Shown here: positions 8,883-17,833 of the stretch, piece by piece
Layout: every line of letters starts with the position of its first letter
Position numbering within the stretch: the first letter of the stretch is position 1
DNA from: Burkholderiales bacterium RIFCSPLOWO2_12_FULL_65_40
GTDB lineage: Bacteria > Pseudomonadota > Gammaproteobacteria > Burkholderiales > Burkholderiaceae_C
Assembly: GCA_001770955.1 (NCBI GenBank)
Contig: MESL01000031.1
Span: 116,377 to 180,376 of the forward strand
DNA length: 64,000 nucleotides
Direction: 5' to 3'
Position numbers and translations under genes: made by a program
The notes under the pieces: generated by a model
The model's input: only the letters and a program-made list of their open reading frames with translations
Database searches by the model: none
Told to the model about the DNA's origin: nothing

Positions 8883-9041
8883 TCAGACCTGCGCACGACG
8901 CCCCCACAGGCGCCGTGCGCTCCCTTCCTGGGGGGAAAAGCCAGGAAAAACAACTTGTTACGCTCGTTGTCACCGGGCAACACCGCAGGCACCCGAAAAG
9001 GCCGTTCGGGGGCCGCACCAGAGCTTCGCCACTACGTTAGC

Positions 9042-9070
9042 TTGTCAGTGCAAAACATTGCTGCTATGGT
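9042..9070 (+). promoter_or_regulatory. Probable sigma-70 promoter of fimV
   Basis: TTGTCA (9042-9047), 17-bp spacer, TATGGT (9065-9070), giving a start near 9077 and about a 40-nt leader before the first ATG. The rest of the 233-bp asd-fimV gap shows only a short GC-rich hairpin (ACCCGAAAAGGCCGTTCGGGGG region). Confidence 0.6.
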
Positions 9071-9115
9071 GCTTTTACCCATTCTCTAACGCTGGAGCGC
9101 AGCGGGCATCAGACC

Positions 9116-11758
9116 ATGAAAAACAGCAGTCCGCTCCATCGAGCTTCAAAACCTTCTCAGTTGATGGCAACCATGCATCGTTGGAAATTCTCTGCGCTGG
9201 CGGCTGCGGCCGTGGCCACTGTCGGTCTGTACGCGCCAAACGCTTTCGCTCTGGCATTGGGCCCCATCACCGTGCAGTCGGCCCTGGGTGAGCCGCTGCG
9301 CGCCGAAATCGATCTGCCCCAGATCACCCCCGCCGAAGCCGATTCGCTGCGTGTCACGCCCGCAACCCCTGAGACCTTCCGGGCCCAGGGCATGGAATAC
9401 TCTCCCGTGATCACCCGGGTGCAGGTGCAATTGCAGCGCCGCCCCGACGGCCGCACCGTGCTGCGCGTCTCCAGCGACCGCCCCATCAATGAGCCCTTTG
9501 TCGACCTCGTGATTGATGCCAACTGGAATGCCGGCCGCATCTCGCGCAGCTACACGATGTTGTTCGACCCCCCGACAATGCGCCGCGCTCCGGCCACTGT
9601 CACGGCCGAACCCCAGATTCCGGCGGCGGTAGCCGCCCCGGCCCGCACGGCGCCTGCGCCCCGCCCACCGGTCGTGGCCCGCACCGCGCCCGTGGACGCA
9701 CCCAGCGCCTCCGGCGACAGCGTGGTCGTCAAGGCGGGCGAAACGGCCGGCCGCATCGCCAATGCCCACCGCCCTGCCGATGTCTCGCTGGACCAGATGC
9801 TGGTAGCCCTGCTGCGTGCCAACCCGGACGCCTTCATTCAGGGCAACGTCAACCGCATCAAGGCAGGCGCCGTCCTGCAGCTGCCCTCCGCAGCCGAAGC
9901 CAGTGCGACCCCCTCGGGCGAAGCGCGCCAGATCCTGGCCGCCCAGAGCCGTGACTTCAACGAATTCCGCCGCAAGCTGGCCGGTGCCGTGCCTGCCGCC
10001 GAAGTGGCGGCCTCCGGCCGCGCTGCGGCCGGCAAGGTGCAGACCCAGGTGGATGACCAGCGTGCCGCCAGCACCGCTCCCGACAAGCTCACCCTGTCCA
10101 AGGGCGCCATCCAGGGCCAGAAATCGACCGAAGAGCAACTGGCCCAGCGCAAGCAGGCCAACGAAGCATCGGCCCGTGTGGAAGAACTCTCCAAGAACAT
10201 CAGCGAGCTGAACAAGCTGAGCGCAGCATCGGCGGCTGCAGGCACATCCCCTGCCCCGGCGGCCACCGCCAGTACCTCTGCCGCACCCGGCATGGATGTG
10301 CCCGTTGCAGCAGCGCCAGCCGCCCCGGCCCCAGCCGCCGAACCTGCGGCCTCCAGCGCGGAGCCCGCTGCAGCGCCCGCCAGCGAAGCCGCCTCCGCAG
10401 CCGCACCTGATGCGGCAGCCGCCGAGGCCGCATCGGCACCGGCAGCGCCCGCCAAGCCGATTGTCATCCCCCCTCCGCCGGCACCCGTGGAAGAACCCGG
10501 CTTCCTGTCCGGACTGATGGACGATCCCATGCTCCCGCTGGCGGGTGGTGGCCTGCTGGCATTGTTGCTGGGCTACGGCGCCTATCGTGTGGTGCAACGC
10601 CGCCGCAATGGCGCAGCCATGGACAGCTCGTTCCTGGAGAGCCGACTGCAGCCCGATTCCTTCTTTGGCGCCAGTGGCGGCCAGCGCGTGGATACCGCCG
10701 GCACCGACTCCACCACGGGTGGATCGTCGCTGGCCTATTCGCCGAGCCAGCTCGATGCCGGCGGTGATGTCGACCCGGTGGCCGAAGCCGACGTGTACCT
10801 GGCCTACGGCCGTGACCTGCAGGCCGAGGAGATCCTCAAGGAGGCCGTACGCCACAACCCGACACGCGTCTCCGTCCATGCCAAGCTGGGCGAGATTTAT
10901 GCCAAGCGCCAGGATCGCAAGGCGCTGGAAGCCGTCGCCACGGAAATTCACAACCTGACCCAGGGCGAAGGGCCAGACTGGAACCGGATTGCCGAGTTGG
11001 GCCGCGACCTGGATCCCGACAATGCGCTGTATCGTCCCGGCGGTCGCCCTGGGGCCGGCGCTGCCACGGCAGTGGCGGCAGTGGCAGCCACGGCCGCTGC
11101 CAGCGCCATGCCACCCGATCTGGACCTCGACCTCGATCTCGACCTCGATCTGCCCGACGACGCGCTGTCGGACGCCCCTGCCGCGCCCGCAGGCAGTTTT
11201 GCCGCCGCAGCAGCCAGCGCCCAGGCGCCCACGCCCCCGGTGGACAACCTGTCGGCCTCGTTTGAAGGCCTGACGGAACCCGAGCCCGAGCCGGAAGCAC
11301 CGACCCTCGACAGCCTCGCCACGCAGCCGGTATGGGAAGCACCCGCCACGCCTGCCGCAGGCCCCGATATGGGTGACCTGTCCGCCATGGCCGATTTGGG
11401 CATGCCACTGGACCTGCCCACCCTGGACACCCGGCCCAACGAGCTCGCAAGTGCCCCGACAGAAAAGCCGTTCACCCCGTCTGACTCTGGCCTGATGGAG
11501 TTCGACCTTGACAGCATCTCGCTCGATCTCGACACCCCTTCGGCACCCGCACCGCTTGGCGGCGGCATGGCAGACGCGGCAGGCACCGAAGCGGCAGCCC
11601 TGGCCGACGACCCGCTGGCCACCAAACTGGCTCTGGCACAGGAGTTCAACACCATCGGAGACACTGACGGTGCCCGCACGCTGGTGGAAGAAGTGATCGC
11701 CGAATCCACCGGTGAGCTCAAGGCACGCGCACAGCGCATGCTGTCCGACCTGGGCTGA
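9116..11758 (+). CDS. fimV: FimV-family inner-membrane pilus/polarity hub protein
   Basis: 880 residues. In Pseudomonas FimV is a polar peptidoglycan-associated hub for type IV pili and cAMP signalling. A signal-like segment (about 25-48) is followed by the conserved FimV N-terminal domain (ALGPITVQSALGEPLRAEI...) and a LysM-like region (about 200-260). A coiled-coil/Ala-Pro-rich linker leads to a single membrane segment near residues 471-492, TPR-like helices (about 560-640) and the C-terminal FimV domain (DPLATKLALAQEFNTIGD...). A run of Asp-Leu dipeptides near residue 670 comes from 6-bp tandem repeats (11120-11150). The start may be the ATG at 9116 or at 9173, the latter leaving a better signal peptide. 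Confidence 0.9.
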   Translation: MKNSSPLHRASKPSQLMATMHRWKFSALAAAAVATVGLYAPNAFALALGPITVQSALGEPLRAEIDLPQITPAEADSLRVTPATPETFRAQGMEYSPVITRVQVQLQRRPDGRTVLRVSSDRPINEPFVDLVIDANWNAGRISRSYTMLFDPPTMRRAPATVTAEPQIPAAVAAPARTAPAPRPPVVARTAPVDAPSASGDSVVVKAGETAGRIANAHRPADVSLDQMLVALLRANPDAFIQGNVNRIKAGAVLQLPSAAEASATPSGEARQILAAQSRDFNEFRRKLAGAVPAAEVAASGRAAAGKVQTQVDDQRAASTAPDKLTLSKGAIQGQKSTEEQLAQRKQANEASARVEELSKNISELNKLSAASAAAGTSPAPAATASTSAAPGMDVPVAAAPAAPAPAAEPAASSAEPAAAPASEAASAAAPDAAAAEAASAPAAPAKPIVIPPPPAPVEEPGFLSGLMDDPMLPLAGGGLLALLLGYGAYRVVQRRRNGAAMDSSFLESRLQPDSFFGASGGQRVDTAGTDSTTGGSSLAYSPSQLDAGGDVDPVAEADVYLAYGRDLQAEEILKEAVRHNPTRVSVHAKLGEIYAKRQDRKALEAVATEIHNLTQGEGPDWNRIAELGRDLDPDNALYRPGGRPGAGAATAVAAVAATAAASAMPPDLDLDLDLDLDLPDDALSDAPAAPAGSFAAAAASAQAPTPPVDNLSASFEGLTEPEPEPEAPTLDSLATQPVWEAPATPAAGPDMGDLSAMADLGMPLDLPTLDTRPNELASAPTEKPFTPSDSGLMEFDLDSISLDLDTPSAPAPLGGGMADAAGTEAAALADDPLATKLALAQEFNTIGDTDGARTLVEEVIAESTGELKARAQRMLSDLG

Positions 11759-11775
11759 AGCGCTTGGGCCCGCGC

Positions 11776-12594
11776 ATGCGGATGGCGCTCGGCGTCAGCT
11801 ACAACGGCCAGAACTACCTGGGCTGGCAAAGCCAGCCCTCGGGCAACACGGTGCAGGACAAGTTGGAGGCTGCGCTGGCGCAGTTCGCCACCCAGCCTGT
11901 CAGCACCCTGTGCGCCGGACGCACCGATGCAGGCGTGCACGGCCTCATGCAGGTCGTGCACTTTGACACCCCGGTGCAGCGCCCCCCCATGTCCTGGGTG
12001 CGTGGCACCAACACCTTTTTGCCCCCCGACATTGCCGTGCAATGGGCGCGGCCCGTACCCGACAGCTTCCACTCCCGTGCTTGTGCCACTGCACGGCGCT
12101 ATGCCTACGTGCTGCTGCAATCCCCGGTGCGCCCCAGTGTGGAGTCCGGGCGCGTGGGCTGGGTGTTCCGCCCGCTCGACGGTGCTGCGATGCGCCAGGC
12201 CGCCGCGTACCTGCTGGGCGAGCACGACTTCAGCTCCTTCCGCGCTTCGTCCTGCCAGGCGCTCTCGCCCGTCAAGACGCTACGGCATATCGAGATCACC
12301 CGCAAAGGGCCGGCCAGCCCGGAACCCGGCGAAGAATGGAGCCCATGCTACTGGCGCTTCGAGTTCGAGGGCAACGCCTTTCTGCACCACATGATCCGCA
12401 ACATCATGGGTTGTCTGGTGGCCATTGGCAAAGGCACGCGCCCCCCCGAATGGATGGCGCAGGTGCTGGCGGCGCGCTCCCGCGACGCGGCCGCTCCCAC
12501 GTTCTCGCCCGACGGGCTGTACTTCCTGGGGCCGGTCTACGCCGCCACGTGGGGCCTGCCTGCCCGCACGGCTGCGTATGATGCGCTGCCATGA
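11776..12594 (+). CDS. truA: tRNA pseudouridine(38-40) synthase
   Basis: 272 residues, usual length. Isomerises uridines 38-40 in the anticodon arm. The catalytic aspartate lies in AGRTDAGVHG, about residue 58, and the N-terminal RMALGVSYNGQNYLGWQ is family-typical. The ATG at 11776 is preferred over a TTG at 11764. It ends in an ATGA overlap with trpF, so it is translationally coupled, the common truA-trpF order of this family. Confidence 0.97.
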   Translation: MRMALGVSYNGQNYLGWQSQPSGNTVQDKLEAALAQFATQPVSTLCAGRTDAGVHGLMQVVHFDTPVQRPPMSWVRGTNTFLPPDIAVQWARPVPDSFHSRACATARRYAYVLLQSPVRPSVESGRVGWVFRPLDGAAMRQAAAYLLGEHDFSSFRASSCQALSPVKTLRHIEITRKGPASPEPGEEWSPCYWRFEFEGNAFLHHMIRNIMGCLVAIGKGTRPPEWMAQVLAARSRDAAAPTFSPDGLYFLGPVYAATWGLPARTAAYDALP

Positions 12595-13367
12595 ACCGCC
12601 CGCAGCCTCCCGCCACGCCCACCCCCGCTCCATCCGCACACGCCCGGCACCGCACACGCATCAAGGTCTGCGGCCTGACTCGCGAGCAGGATGTGGATGC
12701 CGCCGTCGCCGCCGGCGTGGACGCCGTGGGCTTCGTGCTCTACGCCCCCAGCCCGCGCGCCGTGACACCCGAGCGGGCTGCACAGCTGGCCGCGCGCCTG
12801 CCGCCCTTCGTCACCCCGGTGCTGCTGTTCGTCAATGAAAACGCTACTAATGTAATAGCTGCCAGCGCAATGGTTTCGGGCTCCATACTGCAATTTCATG
12901 GTGATGAAACAGCCGAGGAATGCTGGGCGGCCAGCGGTCAGGGCGCGCGCCCCTACCTGCGCGCCGCGCGCATTCCCCTCGGGGACCAGGGTCTGGCGTT
13001 CGACCTCGTAGAATATGCCCATATTCACTCCCGCGCCCGGGCCATCCTGCTCGACGCCCATGTCGAAGGCTATGGCGGTGGCGGCAAGGCATTCCATTGG
13101 TCACTCCTTCCTCCAAGCGTCGCCTCTCACCTCGTTTTAAGTGGTGGACTCACGCCTGCAAACGTGACCGATGGCATCTTGCAGGTGCGCCCGCGAGGCC
13201 TCTCGCTGGCGGTTGATGTCAGCTCCGGCGTCGAGCTTGACGGCCCCGATGGCAAACCTGTCCGGGGCGTCAAGGACGCCGGCAAGATCCAGCGTTTCGT
13301 CGCCGCCGTGCGTGCGGCCGACGAGCAACTTGCAAAGAATTCTCATGTTCCAGTACCACCAACCTGA
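12591..13367 (+). CDS. trpF: Phosphoribosylanthranilate isomerase
   Basis: 258 residues. Converts N-(5-phosphoribosyl)anthranilate to CdRP, the third step of tryptophan synthesis, on a TIM barrel. Catalytic Cys in IKVCGLT (about residue 26); LQFHGDET and [10 protein letters not shown] phosphate-binding segments present. About 20 extra residues precede the barrel. The codons at 12842-12870 ([11 protein letters not shown]) are AT-rich and match the dispersed repeat, replacing the less biased helix usual here. Overlaps truA by 4 bp and trpB by 23 bp. Confidence 0.96.
   Translation: MNRPQPPATPTPAPSAHARHRTRIKVCGLTREQDVDAAVAAGVDAVGFVLYAPSPRAVTPERAAQLAARLPPFVTPVLLFVNENATNVIAASAMVSGSILQFHGDETAEECWAASGQGARPYLRAARIPLGDQGLAFDLVEYAHIHSRARAILLDAHVEGYGGGGKAFHWSLLPPSVASHLVLSGGLTPANVTDGILQVRPRGLSLAVDVSSGVELDGPDGKPVRGVKDAGKIQRFVAAVRAADEQLAKNSHVPVPPT
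12842..12870 (+). repeat. Dispersed-repeat-like segment inside trpF
   Basis: GCTACTAATGTAATAGCTGC plus CAGCGCAA aligns base for base with the intergenic copy near 32287 (GCTATTTAATTAATAGCTAC, then TAGCGCTT) and with the copies in era and fabD. It is read in frame as ATNVIAASA without interrupting TrpF. Confidence 0.6.
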
Positions 13368-14613
13368 TTCCTCGGGCCATTTCGGCCCCTACGGCGGCAG
13401 TTTCGCGAGCGAAACACTGACCTTCGCATTGCGCGAACTGTGCGATGCCTACGCCCGCTACCAGAACGACCCCGAGTTCATTGCCGAGTTCAACTACGAG
13501 CTGGCGCACTTCGTCGGCCGCCCGTCCCCTGTGTACCACGCCGCGCGCACCAGCCGCGAGATGGGCGGTGCGCAGATCTTCCTCAAGCGCGAAGACCTCA
13601 ACCACACCGGCGCCCACAAGATCAACAACGTGATCGGTCAGGCCATGCTGGCGCGCCGCATGGGCAAGAAGCGCATCATCGCCGAGACCGGCGCAGGCCA
13701 GCACGGCGTGGCCACGGCCACCATCTGCGCGCGCTACGGGCTCGAATGCGTGGTCTACATGGGCTCGGAAGACGTCAAGCGCCAGAGCCCCAACGTCTTC
13801 CGCATGAAGCTGCTGGGCGCCACCGTGGTGCCGGTCGAATCGGGCAGCAAGACGCTCAAGGACGCGCTCAACGAGGCCATGCGCGACTGGGTGGCCAACG
13901 TGGACGACACCTTCTACATCATCGGCACCGTGGCGGGACCCCACCCCTACCCGATGATGGTGCGCGACTTCCAGAGCGTGATCGGCACCGAGTGCCTCAC
14001 ACAGATGCCCCCCATGCTGGCCGAGCAAAAAATTGCTGCAGAGCAACCCGACGTCGTGGTCGCCTGCGTGGGCGGCGGCAGCAATGCCATGGGCATCTTC
14101 TACCCCTACATTCCGTTCGAGAAGACGCGCCTGATTGGTGTCGAGGCCGCTGGCGAAGGCCTCGACAGCGGAAAGCACTCGGCCAGCCTGCAGCGCGGCA
14201 GCAGCGGCGTGCTGCACGGCAACCGCACCTTCATCCTGCAGGACGAGAACGGCCAGATCACCGAGACGCACAGCATCAGCGCCGGCCTGGACTACCCCGG
14301 CGTCGGCCCCGAACACGCCTGGCTGCAGGAAATCCAACGCGCGCAGTACGTCGGCATCACCGACAGCGAAGCGCTCGACGCCTTCCACTACCTGTGCCGC
14401 ACCGAAGGCATCATCCCCGCACTCGAATCGAGCCACGCGTTCGCCTACGCCATGAAGCTGGCCAAGGAAATGCGCCCCGACCAATCCATCCTGGTCAACC
14501 TCTCGGGCCGGGGCGACAAGGACATCGGCACCGTGGCCGACCTTTCGGGCGAAGATTTCTACGACCGCCCCTCCATGCGCGGCCATGCCGTAAAGGGAGG
14601 GCCCGCAGCATGA
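13345..14613 (+). CDS. trpB: Tryptophan synthase beta chain
   Basis: 422 residues. PLP enzyme that condenses indole and serine to tryptophan. The PLP lysine is in HKINN of the segment [14 protein letters not shown]; the phosphate-binding loop is GGGSNAMG. The ATG at 13345 gives the standard [18 protein letters not shown] start inside the end of trpF (23-bp overlap). The segment EQKIAAEQ (about 14022-14048) is AT-rich and shorter than its usual counterpart and may also be a worn repeat remnant. Overlaps trpA by ATGA. Confidence 0.98.
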   Translation: MFQYHQPDSSGHFGPYGGSFASETLTFALRELCDAYARYQNDPEFIAEFNYELAHFVGRPSPVYHAARTSREMGGAQIFLKREDLNHTGAHKINNVIGQAMLARRMGKKRIIAETGAGQHGVATATICARYGLECVVYMGSEDVKRQSPNVFRMKLLGATVVPVESGSKTLKDALNEAMRDWVANVDDTFYIIGTVAGPHPYPMMVRDFQSVIGTECLTQMPPMLAEQKIAAEQPDVVVACVGGGSNAMGIFYPYIPFEKTRLIGVEAAGEGLDSGKHSASLQRGSSGVLHGNRTFILQDENGQITETHSISAGLDYPGVGPEHAWLQEIQRAQYVGITDSEALDAFHYLCRTEGIIPALESSHAFAYAMKLAKEMRPDQSILVNLSGRGDKDIGTVADLSGEDFYDRPSMRGHAVKGGPAA

Positions 14614-15431
14614 ACACGCAACCCCACCGCATCGCCGCCACCTTCGCCGCCTTGCAGGCCAAGGGCCGCAAGGCGCTGATACCGTACGTCACGGCGGGCT
14701 TCCCGTTCGCTGACATCACGCCCGCGCTCATGCACGGCATGGTCGAGGCGGGCGCCGACATCATCGAACTGGGCGTGCCCTTCTCCGACCCCATGGCCGA
14801 CGGCCCCGTCATCCAGAAGGCTGGCGAGAAGGCTCTGGCGCTGGGCACCGGCCTCAGGCAGGTGCTTGGCCATGTGCGCGAATTTCGCGGCCGCAACAAG
14901 GACACCCCCGTCGTTCTGATGGGCTACGCCAACCCGGTGGAGCGCTACGACCAGATCCACGGCCAGGATGCCTTCGTGCGTGACGCCGCCGAGGCGGGGG
15001 TCGATGGCGTGCTCATCGTGGACTACCCGCCCGAGGAATGCGCCGATTTCGCCGCCAAGCTGCGCGCGCACGGCATGGACCTGATCTTCCTGCTGGCACC
15101 CACCAGCACAGAAGAACGCATGCAGGAAGTGGCCCGCGTGGCCAGCGGCTACGTGTACTACGTCTCGCTCAAGGGTGTGACGGGGTCGGGCGCGCTCGAC
15201 ACCGCCGCCGTCGAGGCCATGCTGCCGCGCATCCGCCAGCATGTGCACATCCCTGTCGGCGTGGGCTTCGGCATCCGCGACGCGGCCACGGCCCAGGCCA
15301 TCGGCCAGGTGGCCGACGCTGTGGTCATCGGCAGCCGCATCATCCAGCTGCTCGATGACCAGCCCCACGAGAAGATCGTGCCCCTGGCCATCGACTTTCT
15401 GCGCGGGATTCGCAAGGCGCTCGACGCATAA
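14610..15431 (+). CDS. trpA: Tryptophan synthase alpha chain
   Basis: 273 residues, TIM barrel that cleaves indole-3-glycerol phosphate and channels indole to TrpB. The catalytic Glu is in [18 protein letters not shown] and the catalytic Asp in [20 protein letters not shown] and GFGIRD phosphate-binding loops are present. Start codon overlaps the trpB stop. It is followed by a palindromic repeat region and accD, the usual order. Confidence 0.98.
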   Translation: MNTQPHRIAATFAALQAKGRKALIPYVTAGFPFADITPALMHGMVEAGADIIELGVPFSDPMADGPVIQKAGEKALALGTGLRQVLGHVREFRGRNKDTPVVLMGYANPVERYDQIHGQDAFVRDAAEAGVDGVLIVDYPPEECADFAAKLRAHGMDLIFLLAPTSTEERMQEVARVASGYVYYVSLKGVTGSGALDTAAVEAMLPRIRQHVHIPVGVGFGIRDAATAQAIGQVADAVVIGSRIIQLLDDQPHEKIVPLAIDFLRGIRKALDA

Positions 15432-15437
15432 TAAGAG

Positions 15438-15560
15438 GGCATCCCCCTGAGCGGCTTTGCCGCTTCCCCCTTCTCTCGCCGCGCTTCGCTTGCGGGAAGG
15501 GGGACGACGCCGGTGGCCTGGCAAAGCCAGTTCCACGGCGTCTCTGGCATGGGGGTGCGC
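15438..15560. repeat. GGGGG-type palindromic repeat between trpA and accD
   Basis: The 178-bp gap holds three nested hairpins: GAGCGGCTTTGCCGCTT; CCCCCTTCTC...GAAGGGGG around 15466-15504; and GACGCCGGTGG...CCACGGCGTC around 15506-15542. There is no reading frame. Similar C-rich palindromes are common extragenic elements in Comamonadaceae (recollection, not searched); a related block is embedded in nagZ. It may act as a processing or termination signal between trpA and accD. Confidence 0.65.
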
Positions 15561-15609
15561 CGGTTTCACAGGCCGCGCACAGCTGGCCCATTCATACAGA
15601 GGAATACGC

Positions 15610-16482
15610 ATGTCCTGGCTTGAAAAACTCCTGCCCTCCAAGATCCAGCAAACCGACCCCACGGTGCGCCGCCAGATGCCCGAGGGCCTGTGGGTCAAGT
15701 GCCCGAGTTGTGAGACGGTGCTCTACAAGGCCGACCTGGAGCAGAACCAGAACGTCTGCCCGCACTGCAGCCACCACCACCGCATTGGTGCGCGCGCCCG
15801 GCTCGACGCCTTTCTCGACCCCGAAGGCCGCTACGAGATCGGCCAGGAGGTCATCCCGGTCGATGCCCTCAAGTTCAAGGACAGCCGCAAATACCCCGAG
15901 CGCCTGAAGGAAGCCCTGGAGAGCACGGGCGAGACCGATGCGCTCATCGTCATGGGCGGCGCCGTCAAGAGCATCAATGTGGTGGCCGCCTGCTTCGAGT
16001 TCGACTTCATGGGCGGCTCCATGGGCAGCGTGGTCGGCGAGCGCTTCGTGCGCGGCGTCGAGACCGCCATCGAACAGAAGGTCCCCTTCATCTGCTTCAC
16101 CGCCACCGGCGGCGCGCGCATGCAGGAAGGCCTGCTCTCGCTCATGCAGATGGCCAAGACCAACGCGGCGCTGACCCGCCTGGCCAAGAAGGGCCTGCCC
16201 TACATCAGCGTGCTGACCGACCCGACCATGGGCGGGGTGAGCGCGGGCTTCGCCTTCGTGGGCGACATCGTCATTGCCGAGCCCAAGGCGCTGATCGGCT
16301 TCGCCGGGCCACGCGTGATCGAATCCACTGTGCGCGTGACCCTGCCCGAGGGCTTCCAGCGCGCCGAGTTCCTGATGCAGAAGGGTGCTGTGGACCTGAT
16401 CTGCGACCGCCGCGAACTGCGCACCACCGTGGCCCAGAGCCTGGCCATGCTGCAGCGCCTGCCGGCCGACGCCGTGATGTAA
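15610..16482 (+). CDS. accD: Acetyl-CoA carboxylase carboxyltransferase beta subunit
   Basis: 290 residues. Transfers carboxyl from carboxybiotin to acetyl-CoA to make malonyl-CoA, with AccA. An N-terminal C4 zinc ribbon ([10 protein letters not shown]...CPHCSHHH) precedes the crotonase-fold domain with [10 protein letters not shown] and [11 protein letters not shown]. The ATG at 15610 gives the standard MSWLEKLLP start with GAGGAA upstream. It converges on yggT. Confidence 0.98.
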   Translation: MSWLEKLLPSKIQQTDPTVRRQMPEGLWVKCPSCETVLYKADLEQNQNVCPHCSHHHRIGARARLDAFLDPEGRYEIGQEVIPVDALKFKDSRKYPERLKEALESTGETDALIVMGGAVKSINVVAACFEFDFMGGSMGSVVGERFVRGVETAIEQKVPFICFTATGGARMQEGLLSLMQMAKTNAALTRLAKKGLPYISVLTDPTMGGVSAGFAFVGDIVIAEPKALIGFAGPRVIESTVRVTLPEGFQRAEFLMQKGAVDLICDRRELRTTVAQSLAMLQRLPADAVM

Positions 16483-16491
16483 AGCACCGGT

Positions 16492-16511
16492 GCTGGCCGC
16501 TACCGGCCAGC
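16492..16511. other. Hairpin just after accD
   Basis: Perfect 8-bp stem GCTGGCCG / CGGCCAGC with a 4-nt loop, no T-run on either strand. It lies between convergent accD and yggT. Confidence 0.55.
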
Positions 16512-16518
16512 CTCGAAC

Positions 16519-16566
16519 GCTATCGATTCAATAGCATTTAGCGCTTACCAGACAAGGCTTTTAGCC
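16519..16566 (+). repeat. Dispersed palindromic repeat, copy after accD
   Basis: CGCTATCGATTCAATAGCAT, then TTAGCGCTTACCAGACAAGG and CTTTTAGCC. It retains the AATAGCATTTAGCGCTT half and a degraded second arm; lies between the convergent ends of accD and yggT. Confidence 0.7.
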
Positions 16567-16582
16567 ATATTTCACTGCATTT

Positions 16583-17131
16583 TCAGCGCAGCACGGTGGC
16601 CTGCAGGTGCCCCAGCACCATCAGGGCTACCTGCAGCAGCACCAGCAGCACCAGGGGTGAAAGATCGATACCGCCCACCAAAGGAATGATGCGCCGCACG
16701 GGTCGCAGCACGGGTTCGCAGAGGCGCGCGATCACGTGAGAGATGGGCGAATGCGCCTGCACCCAGGACATCACGGCATAGACAATGAGCAGCCCGATCA
16801 GCCCCATGATGGCCATGCGCGCCAAGCCAAACAGTGCCAGCACCGGCAACCAGACCCAGCCGTCGCCCATGCCCACCAGCAGCCACAAAATGCCGTACTG
16901 AGTCAGCACCACCAGCAGCGCCGCCAGCAGGCTGGCGCCGTCCCAGCGCCCGAGGGGCGGCACCACGCGGCGCAGCGGCAGCACCATCCAGTCACTCAGC
17001 GCAAACACCAGGCGCCCCACCGGGTTGTTGAAGGGCACGCGCTGCCACTGCATGTAGATGCGTAGCAGGCAGGCGCCACCCAGCAGCCCGGCCACCACAT
17101 CCAGCAAAAAAGAAACAATCTGATAGAGCAT
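16583..17131 (-). CDS. YggT family membrane protein
   Basis: 182 residues with two YggT-domain repeats and about four to five membrane segments (LYQIVSFLLDVVAGLLGGAC, ASLLAALLVVLTQYGILWLL, LALFGLARMAIMGLIGLLIV, LLVLLQVALMVLGHL). The family is implicated in osmotic or envelope homeostasis and possibly division; exact function is unknown. The ATG at 17131 begins at the first membrane helix; upstream codons would add an atypical Arg-rich tail. Divergent from the LON-domain gene. Confidence 0.88.
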   Translation of the reverse strand: MLYQIVSFLLDVVAGLLGGACLLRIYMQWQRVPFNNPVGRLVFALSDWMVLPLRRVVPPLGRWDGASLLAALLVVLTQYGILWLLVGMGDGWVWLPVLALFGLARMAIMGLIGLLIVYAVMSWVQAHSPISHVIARLCEPVLRPVRRIIPLVGGIDLSPLVLLVLLQVALMVLGHLQATVLR

Positions 17132-17187
17132 GAATCGGAGTCGTCCTTGACCGCACCGCGGCATGGGATGATAGCCTCCTTGCCACC

Positions 17188-17826
17188 ATGTCGCAGCCCC
17201 TCACCCTGACCAGCCTGCCGCTGTTTCCGCTCGCCTCGATGCTGTTTCCAGGCGGCGTGCTGGCGCTGCGCGTCTTCGAGGTGCGCTACCTCGACATGGT
17301 GCGCAAATGCCACCATGCGGGCGCGCCGTTTGGCGTCGTCAGCCTGCGCAGCGGCCAGGAGGTGCGCAGGGCCGGTGCACCGCTGGAGCAGTTGCATGAC
17401 GTGGGAACGCTGGCCCGCATCGAACACCTGGAATGCCCGCAGCCCGGCCTCATCACCCTGGAATGCCGGGGTGGCCAGCGCTTTCGCATCGTGCGCAGCC
17501 ACCTTTTGCCCCACGGCCTGTGGATCGCTGACGTCGAACTGCTGGCCGACGACCAGCATGTGCCCATCCCGCAGCACCTGGCGGCCACATCGCGCAGCCT
17601 GTCGCAGGTGCTGGCCTCGCTGCGCGAGCGCACGCCTGGCAGCCCGGTCGCCATCACACCCACGGCCGCCCAGCTGGACGACTGCGGCTGGGTCGCCAAC
17701 CGCTGGTGCGAGCTGCTGCCCGTGCCGCTGGAGCTCAAGCAGCGCCTGATGCAGCTCGACACCCCCCTGGTGCGCCTGGAACTGGTGGGCGACGTGCTCG
17801 AACGCACGGGCATTGCACCGCTGTAG
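17188..17826 (+). CDS. LON N-terminal (substrate-binding) domain protein
   Basis: 212 residues. The whole protein matches the ATP-dependent protease LON N-terminal domain (LPLFPLASMLFPGGVLALRVFEVRYLDMV at the start), with no AAA+ or protease domain. Stand-alone LON-domain proteins are common in betaproteobacteria and their role is unproven; peptide or protein binding is likely. The stop is 8 bp before the first gene of the glycan operon, so it may share its promoter. Confidence 0.85.
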   Translation: MSQPLTLTSLPLFPLASMLFPGGVLALRVFEVRYLDMVRKCHHAGAPFGVVSLRSGQEVRRAGAPLEQLHDVGTLARIEHLECPQPGLITLECRGGQRFRIVRSHLLPHGLWIADVELLADDQHVPIPQHLAATSRSLSQVLASLRERTPGSPVAITPTAAQLDDCGWVANRWCELLPVPLELKQRLMQLDTPLVRLELVGDVLERTGIAPL

Positions 17827-17833
17827 ACCACCG

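Noticed and set aside
15438..15560. CRISPR-like array between trpA and accD
   Set aside because: The repeats are inverted and nested, not direct repeats with unique spacers of equal length.
16492..16511. Rho-independent terminator of accD
   Set aside because: The stem is perfect but neither side has a T-run, so it is listed only as a hairpin.
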